Translations under genes and position numbers: made by a program
Part shown: positions 8,605-16,380 of the stretch, piece by piece
Position numbering within the stretch: the first letter of the stretch is position 1
How the letters are laid out: the number at the start of each line of letters is the position of its first letter
The notes under the pieces: model-generated
What the model was told of the DNA's origin: nothing
Databases searched by the model: none
What the model saw: the letters and a program-made list of their open reading frames with translations, nothing else
Assembly (NCBI RefSeq): GCF_900119075.1
Contig: NZ_FPIP01000003.1
Coordinates: forward strand, 1 to 64,000
DNA: 64,000 bases
Origin: Ruminococcus flavefaciens
Lineage (GTDB): Bacteria; Bacillota; Clostridia; Oscillospirales; Ruminococcaceae
Direction of reading: 5' to 3'

Positions 8605-8606
8605 AT

Positions 8607-8745
8607 CAGTTATTAGTGATTAGTCATTAATCATGTAGGGGCGAGTTCCGCTCGCCCGTGAGTTCCTGATAAATCATTGTAGTGGCGCCATTTTGGCACC
8701 ACTACAGCTTCTAATCACTAATAACTAACAACTAATCACTAAAAA
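8607..8745. repeat. REPs bounded by degenerate heptamer arrays
   Basis: Four 7-mers (CAGTTAT TAGTGAT TAGTCAT, then TAATCAT) run directly into GTAG of a REP with stem GGGCGAG/CTCGCCC (8635-8657). A second palindrome GTAGTGGCGCC/GGCACCACTAC follows (8679-8706), then five 7-mers of CTAATCA type (8711-8745). Confidence 0.8.
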
Positions 8746-8777
8746 TGCGTGATAAACTTTGTTTATCACGCATTTTT
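8741..8777 (-). terminator. Bidirectional terminator after the 68-aa gene
   Basis: AAAAATGCGTGATAAAC pairs perfectly with GTTTATCACGCATTTTT around a 3-nt loop; it abuts the minus-strand stop codon at 8779. Confidence 0.93.
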
Positions 8778-8778
8778 C

Positions 8779-8985
8779 TTAGCTCATCTTAGATTTAGCG
8801 ACTTCGCGGAGAACGTGCTCCATAACTTCTTCGGGAGTAGGGACTTTTCCCTTGCCGATATTATTGATAGGTGCGTTGGGGTTCTTGCAGGCTTCTGCAA
8901 TTGATTTCTCTATCTCGCGCTTTACTTCCTCTTCACTTACGCCATTCTGTTTTGCGATGCTTTTGAAAATATCGTTGCTTTTCAT
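8779..8985 (-). CDS. Small helical protein, possibly Spo0A-C-like
   Basis: A 68-aa acidic protein with a predicted helix-turn-helix-like layout: MKSNDIFKSIAKQNGVSEEE, a KNPNAPINN turn and VPTPEEVMEHVLREVAKS. From memory, similar small Clostridia proteins containing a PTPEEV segment are annotated as Spo0A C-terminal-like; that link is weak here. AAAGGAGAGGTC precedes the ATG. It lies 25 nt downstream of the flavin reductase gene... on the same strand and shares its terminator, so the two may be co-transcribed. No function can be assigned. Confidence 0.7.
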   Translation of the reverse strand: MKSNDIFKSIAKQNGVSEEEVKREIEKSIAEACKNPNAPINNIGKGKVPTPEEVMEHVLREVAKSKMS

Positions 8986-9010
8986 TCGACCTCTCCTTTA
9001 AAACAGTGTT

Positions 9011-9520
9011 TTATTCCTTTACGTATACTCCGACTATCTCTGAGATGTAAGCGCGGTGATAAGCGTCGCCGTTGAAGAACTTCTCAGGGATACCGTCGTC
9101 TGTGATGAAGCCGCTCTCCTGTAAGTCGTAGCTGTAGAGCTTACGGCATACAAGTACCAGCTCTGACTCTGCAAATGTCACACAGCCGTCTATCTCAGCA
9201 GGAGTGAGACCTGTTTCCTTTGCCTTGTCGCAGTCTCTGCCCGAATGTGAGCCGCAGAAGGAAAGGGCTTTTCTGTATTCCTCGCCGAGGAATGATACCG
9301 TATAGCACTCGTTATCCTCGATATATCCGTAGGTATAGCGTGTAGGTCTTACATAGCAGGTAAGTACGTTCTTGTTCCAGAGAACGCCAAGCTGTCCCCA
9401 CGAAGCGGTCATGGTATTGAAATTATCCTTGTTTCCGCCTGTGAGAAGCATCCACTGCTTGCCGATCTTCTCAAAGGGATTGAATGAAAGCTCATTGATC
9501 TCGATTTTTTTGAAAGCCAT
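9011..9520 (-). CDS. Flavin reductase-like (FMN-binding split barrel) protein
   Basis: A 169-aa cytoplasmic protein of the flavin reductase-like family. Typical blocks are WMLLTGGNKDNFNTMTASWG, the LTCYVRPTRYTYGYIEDNE strand pair, YTVSFLGEEYRKALSFCG and a C-terminal HRAYISEIVGVYVKE. Members bind FMN and pass electrons from NAD(P)H or accept them from other reductases; substrate is not predictable. A GGAGATTTATC site precedes the ATG. It is followed by the 68-aa gene. Confidence 0.88.
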   Translation of the reverse strand: MAFKKIEINELSFNPFEKIGKQWMLLTGGNKDNFNTMTASWGQLGVLWNKNVLTCYVRPTRYTYGYIEDNECYTVSFLGEEYRKALSFCGSHSGRDCDKAKETGLTPAEIDGCVTFAESELVLVCRKLYSYDLQESGFITDDGIPEKFFNGDAYHRAYISEIVGVYVKE

Positions 9521-9631
9521 GATAAATCTCCTTTTTTATTTTTTGTTATGTCGAGTCTCTTCTCCGCTGTAGGTCGGGGTGAGGCTTTTTACTTTAATAT
9601 GATATTCGGGATCATCACGGCTTATACAGCG

Positions 9632-10387
9632 TCAGTGGGTTCTCAGCGCTGATTTATAGCGCAGTCTCAGCTTATCTGTGATAAGTGCGATAAATTCCGA
9701 ATTTGTGGGCTTTCCCTTTCCCGTATCTACGGTGTAGCCGAAAAAGGAATTGAGAGTATCCACGTTGCCCCTGTCCCATGCTATCTCGATAGCGTGGCGG
9801 ATAGCGCGTTCAACGCGTGAGGACGTAGTATCGTAGATACCTGCCACAGTGGGATAAAGCAGCTTTGTAACGCTGTCCAGCAGAGTTTTGTCCTCTATGG
9901 AGTAGAGTATAGCTGTTCTCAGATAGTGATACCCTTTTATATGGGCAGGAACGCCCAGCTGGTGTATCATATCGGTGACTACTACCTCCATATCGTCGCT
10001 GAAGCTGCTTGCTCTGTCGCCGAGTGCGGAGTTTATAGCGGCACACAGGTCGTCTGCACTGCAAGGACGGAGCAGGAACTTTGAAGCACCGTTCTCGATG
10101 ACCTGTTTTTCGATGAACTCGTTGTCGTAGGCAGAGGTGACGATGAAAACAGGCGGCTTTACGCCCATTTCACGTACAGTTTTCATAAGGGATATGATAT
10201 CGCCGTTCTGTGACGATATATCCAGCACAGCAGCGTCGGGGGGATCCTTTTTTATGGATTCCAGTATAACGCCGCAGTCCTTGCGCCTTGTATAGGCATA
10301 CATACCCTTTTCGCGGAGCTTATTGGCTGTGCTCACGCCTGTTTCGGCAGAGTCGTCGCCGATAAGTACCTTGATCTTGTTATTCAT
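9632..10387 (-). CDS. spo0A: Sporulation master regulator Spo0A
   Basis: Receiver plus Spo0A DNA-binding domain, 251 aa. The receiver has the acidic pair Asp11/Asp12 (IGDDSAE), phosphoacceptor Asp56 (AVLDISS) and the switch Thr84 (IVTSA). The normally invariant Lys of the K-P motif is Arg107 here (FLLRPCS). The C-terminal half is strongly conserved: [36 protein letters not shown] and [23 protein letters not shown] lies before the ATG. It is a lone gene. Spo0A also controls solvent, biofilm and metabolic genes in non-sporulating Clostridia, so its presence alone does not prove spore formation. Confidence 0.95.
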   Translation of the reverse strand: MNNKIKVLIGDDSAETGVSTANKLREKGMYAYTRRKDCGVILESIKKDPPDAAVLDISSQNGDIISLMKTVREMGVKPPVFIVTSAYDNEFIEKQVIENGASKFLLRPCSADDLCAAINSALGDRASSFSDDMEVVVTDMIHQLGVPAHIKGYHYLRTAILYSIEDKTLLDSVTKLLYPTVAGIYDTTSSRVERAIRHAIEIAWDRGNVDTLNSFFGYTVDTGKGKPTNSEFIALITDKLRLRYKSALRTH

Positions 10388-10578
10388 ATTTTATACCTCC
10401 TTTTGCATGGCAGTCTCATGACCGCAATATCAATGATATCACATCGCAAAAGGAGCAGCAACGGCTAATTATAGGACTTTCTGCGTTATTTATTCGGGAA
10501 ATGCCGCAAATTATAAGTGTAATAAATCGCCGTCGAAAGCCGCTGTCGCATAAAACTGAAAATCTATGAATAAAGCGG

Positions 10579-11889
10579 TTATTTCCGCTTTTTTCTGTGA
10601 AGGACGCCCTCCGACATTTCTCTTACCCTTGTACCCTCGGGGAAAAGCTTGTCGGCAAGCTTCTGCAAAGCGTTCTTTTTGACTGTTTCTGTATGAACGG
10701 GAGCAAGCTTAGGCTCGCTGGCGGCTTTACTCCACTTTTTTTTCACATTATCGGAAAGATAGGGTATTATCTTGTTTCTATCGCCGATATAGCTGTGCAA
10801 TTCGAGGAATTTTAGCGGCAGCTGACAGCCTTCGCCGCCGTATTTCCCGAGGAAGTCGCCGAAGTGGAAGTCCAGCATCTCCTCGAAATCCCTTTTTCCG
10901 TCCATAATGCCCTTATTGTTCTTCATGCCCTCGATGAGAGCCTTCTGCTGGTCGTTTTCGGGCTCAAAGTCCTCAATGAAGCCCAGAGGTCCCAGCACTA
11001 TAAAGCCTATCATGTGGTCATCGCCGCAGAAGTCGCTCTTTGGCGCTTTTGTCTGCGGTATATCGAAGCCGTAGGCGGCATAAAGGGCAAATGCACATCT
11101 CAGCGCCATGAACTTATCCTCGTCGATATCGTAGAGGTGTTCCTCCTCAACGTAGCCGCGGAGCCTGCCCGACTTTACCATGAGCTGGAGCACGGGCTGA
11201 AGCATAAGCGAGCGCATACCCCTGACAATGGGGGCTTCAACGTCATTGGTGAAGTTTCCGCCGATATGGAGGATATTCCCTGCACTTGTGCCCGATTTCT
11301 TGATAACGGCGTCGAGATAGGCGCTTCCTGCGGAATCGGGGATATTCTGCTCGGCAGGGATAACTATGGCGTCATATGAGCCGTATCCGCAGTTGCAGAG
11401 CACCTTGACCACCACATCTCTCGGATAGTATGAATCCGAAACGATTATGACCTTATGGCGGCAGTCCTTGGCTTTATCGAAGAGAAGCTTTCCCATTTTT
11501 CGCGGAAAGGCGAAATGCTCAACAAGGTCGCATTCCCTTGTCATCAGCTTTTCCCTTGCCGTCGGAGGGAGTCCGCTTATCTTCATGAATATGTCGTATA
11601 TCTTTTCAAGGGTGACGTTGCTTTTGAGGGCGTATTTCTTCTCGGCAGCCTTCTGCGCCTCGATCCTCAGCTCGGAAAAGGTCTTGCTGCCCGTACTGAA
11701 CATTGCGAAGTCCTCCTCCATGAAGAGGAAGATGTCCTCATTCCGTGAAAACGGCATAAGCACCAGCGTATCCCACATCTTGAAGCTCGTGGCGGAGTGG
11801 TCGTTGCGGGACACCTCATGGAGCATTTTCACGGTCAGTTCGTCCTGCGGCGGAGAATTATGCCGCAGTGGTGAAAATTCGTCGTTCAT
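10579..11889 (-). CDS. HAD-like protein with degenerate catalytic motifs
   Basis: About 436 aa. The segment ATSFKMWDTLVLMPFSRNED looks like HAD motif I (usually FDxFDTL) with the first Asp replaced by Lys. VIIVSDSYYP resembles motif II, and HIGGNFTNDVEAP resembles motif IV with GD changed to GG. Proteins of this type sometimes accompany glycosyltransferases. Loss of the nucleophile suggests a non-enzymatic or altered role. The start MNDEFSPL follows AAGAGGTGCGGC; the upstream TTG-start extension is basic and overlaps the previous gene. It is the last gene of a three-gene operon, 16 nt after the GH26 gene. Confidence 0.7.
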   Translation of the reverse strand: MNDEFSPLRHNSPPQDELTVKMLHEVSRNDHSATSFKMWDTLVLMPFSRNEDIFLFMEEDFAMFSTGSKTFSELRIEAQKAAEKKYALKSNVTLEKIYDIFMKISGLPPTAREKLMTRECDLVEHFAFPRKMGKLLFDKAKDCRHKVIIVSDSYYPRDVVVKVLCNCGYGSYDAIVIPAEQNIPDSAGSAYLDAVIKKSGTSAGNILHIGGNFTNDVEAPIVRGMRSLMLQPVLQLMVKSGRLRGYVEEEHLYDIDEDKFMALRCAFALYAAYGFDIPQTKAPKSDFCGDDHMIGFIVLGPLGFIEDFEPENDQQKALIEGMKNNKGIMDGKRDFEEMLDFHFGDFLGKYGGEGCQLPLKFLELHSYIGDRNKIIPYLSDNVKKKWSKAASEPKLAPVHTETVKKNALQKLADKLFPEGTRVREMSEGVLHRKKRK

Positions 11890-11905
11890 GCCGCACCTCT
11901 TTTCG

Positions 11906-13579
11906 TTATTTTGCGGTTGTCGTCGGAGCTGATGATGTCTCCGTTTCTTTTTCCTTTTCCTTTGGCTCGATGCCGCGCATTTTCTGATACTCGTCAAGAG
12001 TCATGGCGCCGTCGGAGTTGTATGCTCTTATAAGAGCGTCCTTGCTGGTGAATTCCTCGTTGTACTCGCCCTTTTCGTTCTGAACGTACTTGCCGTACCA
12101 AACGCCGAAGAATGACCATACTGCGTTGTCGCGGAAAGCCGTGTCCATATCGGGAACGCTTCCGCATTCGCTGATAGCGATGAGCTTATCCGTGCCCGTG
12201 AACTTCTGTACAGCGGCAAATTCCTCATAGAATCGGCTGCCGTAGTCTTTTTCGCCGTTGAAATAAAGGTCAACTGAAGCTATATCGAATGTGCGCTTGT
12301 CAACCATAGCGGTGTTGCTCTGACCGTTCCATATCCAGATGAGGTTGTCCAGCTCGAAATACTTGGTAAAGCGGTCGTAAATGAGCTTCCAGAGCCACTT
12401 GTAGCTCTCAGAGCCCTTTGCGCCCCACCAGTACCAGTCGCCGCAGCCCTCGGGGAGAGGTCTCCACAGCACGGGTACTCCTCTGTTTTTCAGCGAGGTG
12501 AGCTGACCTGCCATATTGTCTATATCAAGTAAAAGTCCGTAGCATTCCTTGGAAATATCGCCCTTGCTGTAGAGCTCGCGGAGCTCTTCCTCCGTAAGCT
12601 CGGCGATCTCCTTGTCGGTGACAGCCTTGGAAATATCGAAATCAGTATCCTCTGTGCGGACGGCGCTCTTTTTCTCCGAGGGAGCCTTCCAGTACCAGCT
12701 TACACAGGAAATACCGCCGTTCAGGTACCATTCCGCAGCCGCGTCCACTTCCTTGAAGCTTGCGTCGTAGCTGTTGTCGGGGACTTCAAAATTCGAGAAG
12801 CGTATAACAGGGTATTTGCCTGTTGTGCGGTAAACAAGGTCAAGCTCGGAGTTGTCGCCGCCGTAGGCATACTGACCTGTTATCATATATTTTCCGTAGT
12901 TCTCGGAGAGGAATGACATGAGCTCCTTTGCGGATTCCCCTGCCTTTTTGTTTACAAGCTCGCCCTTTGCGTCGTAGCTTATATCGCTGAGGGAGGTATT
13001 GTTCTCGATTTTGAGATAATCAAGGCACATATCGCCGTTTTCGGGAGTAATTTCCAGTTTTTGCTTGCCCTTTGTGAGGAAAACGCCGTAAATGGTGATA
13101 TAAGTGAACTTTCCGTTGTCGGTAGTTTTGAACTCGGTGAGCTGCTCGTCGCCCAGCTTCAAGCGGCAGGTAACAGCCTTGTCCGTTGAGATATTGAAGG
13201 AAAGGTCGTAGTGCTGATTGCTGGGCACGTCTATCTCGAATACCACCGAAGCCTTGCCCTCGCTGCCGAAGCCTGTAACATAGCCGTCGCCGCTGAATTC
13301 GGGCAGGTCTGTGGCAGCCTTGGCGCCGCCTTTCAGCTCAGCCTTTTCAGCCTCGTAAAGATTGCCAGAGGCTTTCTTTTCTATCTCGGGATAGGTCACG
13401 GGATAGTCGGGAAAGGTCTCAACAGGTACGGCAGTAGTTGGCTCTGCGGTCTTTTTAGCGGTAGTTTCCTCCACTATAGGCACAGAAGCCGTCATTTTGT
13501 TTTTCTTGTCGCAGGCTGCAAAAGCCGAAGCGGCAGCTCCCACAGCACAGGCGAGAGCTATTATCTTGCGAATATCCAT
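11906..13579 (-). CDS. Lipoprotein GH26 family glycosidase with CBM35-like domain
   Basis: 557 aa. A lipoprotein signal (lipobox SAFAAC, Cys ~22) and a Thr-rich linker lead to a CBM35-like module (~75-200; NLYEAEKAELKGG, GDGYVTGFG, CLDYLKI). The GH26 catalytic domain (~225-520) has ITGQYAYGG, the acid/base region VLWRPLPEGCGDWYWWG (usually RPLHE), NLIWIWNGQ and the nucleophile region IAISECGSVPD. GH26 enzymes are mostly beta-mannanases; substrate here is not certain. It should be anchored on the outer face of the membrane. It follows the GH95 gene by 17 nt and precedes the HAD-like gene, pointing to a glycan operon. Confidence 0.9.
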   Translation of the reverse strand: MDIRKIIALACAVGAAASAFAACDKKNKMTASVPIVEETTAKKTAEPTTAVPVETFPDYPVTYPEIEKKASGNLYEAEKAELKGGAKAATDLPEFSGDGYVTGFGSEGKASVVFEIDVPSNQHYDLSFNISTDKAVTCRLKLGDEQLTEFKTTDNGKFTYITIYGVFLTKGKQKLEITPENGDMCLDYLKIENNTSLSDISYDAKGELVNKKAGESAKELMSFLSENYGKYMITGQYAYGGDNSELDLVYRTTGKYPVIRFSNFEVPDNSYDASFKEVDAAAEWYLNGGISCVSWYWKAPSEKKSAVRTEDTDFDISKAVTDKEIAELTEEELRELYSKGDISKECYGLLLDIDNMAGQLTSLKNRGVPVLWRPLPEGCGDWYWWGAKGSESYKWLWKLIYDRFTKYFELDNLIWIWNGQSNTAMVDKRTFDIASVDLYFNGEKDYGSRFYEEFAAVQKFTGTDKLIAISECGSVPDMDTAFRDNAVWSFFGVWYGKYVQNEKGEYNEEFTSKDALIRAYNSDGAMTLDEYQKMRGIEPKEKEKETETSSAPTTTAK

Positions 13580-13596
13580 TTATTCCTCCTGTTTTA

Positions 13597-15918
13597 TCAG
13601 GCTTTGATATTATATGTCTTACCCTCTTCGGCAGCGATGATGACAACGCCGTCCTCTATAACATAGTCAACTGCTTCTCCGCCGCAGGATACGCTTACAG
13701 CGGTGTTAGCTCTCAGGCGCAGCTCTCCGCCGAAGTCAGATGTGATATCGGCATAGCAGAGCCTGCTTTCAGCCCAGTATATGTCAACTGTGAAGCCGCC
13801 CTTTGCACGGAGTCCCTTGACGTGACCGTTAGTCCATTCCTCGGGAAGTGCAGGCAGCAGATTTATCTCGCCGCCGCAGCTCTGCATAAGAGCCTCTGCT
13901 ATAGCGGCTGTAGCTCCGAAGTTGCCCTCTAACTGTAAAGGCGGCTTGGAGTCGGTGAGATTCGGGTTGCAGTAATGTGATATCATGCGTTTGAGGTTTT
14001 CCGAGACCATAGTGCCGTCGTAAAGTCTCGCCCACATATTGGTCACCCATGCGCAGCTGTAGCCCATGTGGCTGCCGCCGTTGATAAGTCGGCGTACAAG
14101 GGTAGCTCTTGCCGCGTCGGCAAGCTTAGGCGTTTTATAGGGATTTATAAGGTCTGCGGGATACAGGGCGAAGAGCTGGGATATATGTCTGTGACCTATA
14201 TCGGTCTCGTCGTAGTCCTCCAGCCATTCCATTATCTGACCGTATCTGCCGATGCTCGGCATAGGCAGCTTTCTAAGCATATCCGCTAATTTTGCGGCAA
14301 ATGCCTCGTCTTTTCCGAGGATATTTGCAGCCTTTATGGTATCGGCAAAGAGCACGGTGAGTATCTGCGAATCCATTGCAGGGCTCATGCATATGCTTGC
14401 CGAAGTGCCGTTTTTGTCGATATAGGTGTTTTCGGGAGACACCGACGGACCTGTCAGCAGTCTGCCCTTTTCGTCGGCGGTGAGGTATTCCGTGAAGAAC
14501 TCCGCCGCTTCCTTTAATATATGGTATTTCTCTTCAAGGAAGTCCCTGTCGAGAGTATATTCATAGTGCTCGAATATGTGGATAGCCAGCCAAGCGCCGC
14601 CCATAGGCCATATGCTTGATGTGGCAAGCTCGTCCTGAGGAGCTGTATCTCCCCATATATCCGTAGAATTATGGCATACAAAGCCCTTGTTTATGCCGTA
14701 CATTTCCTTTGCGGTGACTCTGCCGTTGCCGCAGACGCGCTCCAGCAGGTCAAACAGCGGCATATGGCATTCCGAAAGGTTGCAGCTTTCAGCAAGCCAG
14801 TAGTTCATCTCGGTATTGAGATTGAGAGTATAGCGGCTGCCGTTTGGGGGAGCTGTCATTTCGTTCCACAGTCCCTGTAGATTTGCAGGCTGAGTGCCTG
14901 CACGGCTGCATGATATGAGGAGGTATCTTCCGAAGTTGAAATAAAGCTCGAAAAGCTTGTTATCATTGATAAGGCGGCGGCAGTCCAGATTGTCCAGCTC
15001 GTTGCCTTTGAGACGGTCGATACGCTCGTTTGTATTGAGGAAGGCTATCTCCTCGTTGTCGCTGTTGTCGTTGAGAGAGAGCTCCACGCGGTCAAAAAGC
15101 TCCCTGTAGTCGTTAACGTGTCGGTAGTAGAGCTCATCGAAGTCGCACTGCATAGCCATTTCCGCGTCAAGCTGAGCGGATTCCTCGAACATCTGGCTAT
15201 AGAAGCTTGTGCGTACAGAGAGGACTATCAGTACCTCGTCTGCATTTTTCACGCAGAGCTTACTGCCTGACGTTCTGACCTCGCCGTTTTTAGCATTTGC
15301 GCCGAGACAGGCTGCATAGAGGATACCGCCGCGGCTGTTTGTGCCGCCGTTAAAGAGTATCATATTGCTGCCGCAGGGGCGGTTGTCGTCGAAGTTATCC
15401 TCGCGGCTGTCCATATAGCATGAAAGGGACACCGACTGAGGCTGTGAAGCCGAGATACGCACTACCATGACTTCATCGGGTGCTGATACGAAATATTCCT
15501 TGGTATAGACGATATCAGCCGCAGTAAATGAAGCGTCCGCAACGGCGCTGCCGATATCGAGGCTTCGTGAGTAGCTAAGAGCCTTACCGCCCAGCTCAAG
15601 GTCGATGTGGAGCTCGCCGAGGGGCATATAGCGCCTCATATTGGGAGTTACGCCCTGCATTTTGCTGAGAGCGACCTCCTCAGCTTCGTGGGGCTTGCCC
15701 TCCATAAGGAGCGCTCTTGCCTCCATGAAGCCGTCCTTTGCCTCGGGATTTATCCTGTGGCGCAGACCGCCTGACCATATGGAGTCCTCGTTGAGGACTA
15801 TAGACTCCTTGGCAGGAGTGCCATATATCATAGCTCCGATTCGTCCGTTACCTATAGGGAGAGCTTCGCTGAAGCTCTCAGCTGGGAAGTCGTATTTCAT
15901 TAAAGTTTCAGTACTCAT
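13597..15918 (-). CDS. Alpha-L-fucosidase-like glycoside hydrolase, GH95
   Basis: 773 aa, no signal peptide, so cytoplasmic. The N-terminal beta domain has ALPIGNGRIGAMIYG and LNEDSIWSGG, hallmark GH95 sequences. The (alpha/alpha)6 barrel contains YTLNLNTEMNYWLAESCNL (catalytic Asn region), WGDTAPQDE, IWPMGGAWLAIHIFEHYEYT and LEGNFGATAAIAEALMQS. GH95 members cleave alpha-1,2-L-fucosyl or alpha-L-galactosyl linkages by inversion. AGGAGATGAAAT precedes the ATG. It heads the operon with GH26 and the HAD-like gene; a cytoplasmic location implies import of a short fucosylated or galactosylated oligosaccharide, but no transporter is in view. Confidence 0.93.
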   Translation of the reverse strand: MSTETLMKYDFPAESFSEALPIGNGRIGAMIYGTPAKESIVLNEDSIWSGGLRHRINPEAKDGFMEARALLMEGKPHEAEEVALSKMQGVTPNMRRYMPLGELHIDLELGGKALSYSRSLDIGSAVADASFTAADIVYTKEYFVSAPDEVMVVRISASQPQSVSLSCYMDSREDNFDDNRPCGSNMILFNGGTNSRGGILYAACLGANAKNGEVRTSGSKLCVKNADEVLIVLSVRTSFYSQMFEESAQLDAEMAMQCDFDELYYRHVNDYRELFDRVELSLNDNSDNEEIAFLNTNERIDRLKGNELDNLDCRRLINDNKLFELYFNFGRYLLISCSRAGTQPANLQGLWNEMTAPPNGSRYTLNLNTEMNYWLAESCNLSECHMPLFDLLERVCGNGRVTAKEMYGINKGFVCHNSTDIWGDTAPQDELATSSIWPMGGAWLAIHIFEHYEYTLDRDFLEEKYHILKEAAEFFTEYLTADEKGRLLTGPSVSPENTYIDKNGTSASICMSPAMDSQILTVLFADTIKAANILGKDEAFAAKLADMLRKLPMPSIGRYGQIMEWLEDYDETDIGHRHISQLFALYPADLINPYKTPKLADAARATLVRRLINGGSHMGYSCAWVTNMWARLYDGTMVSENLKRMISHYCNPNLTDSKPPLQLEGNFGATAAIAEALMQSCGGEINLLPALPEEWTNGHVKGLRAKGGFTVDIYWAESRLCYADITSDFGGELRLRANTAVSVSCGGEAVDYVIEDGVVIIAAEEGKTYNIKA

Positions 15919-15940
15919 ATTTCATCTCCTATAGACATTG

Positions 15941-15953
15941 TTAAACGTTTGCC
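15941..15953 (-). promoter_or_regulatory. LacI/CcpA-type operator candidate
   Basis: TTAAACGTTTGCC contains a perfect AAACGTTT palindrome with central CG, the hallmark of LacI-family operators. It sits just downstream of the -10 box of the GH95 operon, a position suited to repression. Confidence 0.55.
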
Positions 15954-15960
15954 AAAACAC

Positions 15961-15989
15961 ATTATAACACATCTTAAAAAAAATATCAA
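15961..15989 (-). promoter_or_regulatory. Promoter of the GH95-GH26-HAD operon
   Basis: On the minus strand TTGATA, 17 nt, TATAAT; the start of transcription would fall near the operator at 15941-15953. Confidence 0.75.
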
Positions 15990-16020
15990 GTTTACGGAAA
16001 AAATAGCCATATATGGGCGG

Positions 16021-16270
16021 ATTTAGCCCTTAGCCCATGTAGGGGACGGCGTCCTCGACGTCCCATAATTGCAGCACATTGACACATTGGCGAAAAAAAT
16101 GTAAAATATAATGGTAATTAATGTGTTTATTTAAGGGACGCCCTCTCTTGCAGGGCGTCCCTAATCGGGCTCGGCACCCTCTGTCAGCTTTGCTGACATC
16201 TCCCCACCCTGTGGGGAGTCACCCTTGACCTGACCAAAGGAACACAGTCCCTTTGGAATCCCATTCATAT
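16021..16270. repeat. REP and hairpin mosaic upstream of the lipoprotein pair
   Basis: Two heptamers (ATTTAGC CCTTAGC) precede a GTAG REP with a GGGACG/CGTCCC stem (16039-16064). A spacer follows, then GGGACGCCCTCTCTTGCAGG with its complement, the CCCTCTGTC...GACATCTCCCC...GGGGAGTCAC module and the CCAAAGGAACACAGTCCC module (16236-16263). Together with the GH95 promoter this accounts for the 460-bp gap. Confidence 0.8.
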
Positions 16271-16380
16271 TTAAGCAAAATAAAACAGATATATTTTTTT
16301 ATTTTAACAACAAAAAACTTCGTCTTTTTTGCCTTCAGAAATCACTTATTATAGAATAACTATCCGAAAGGGGCAGTATT

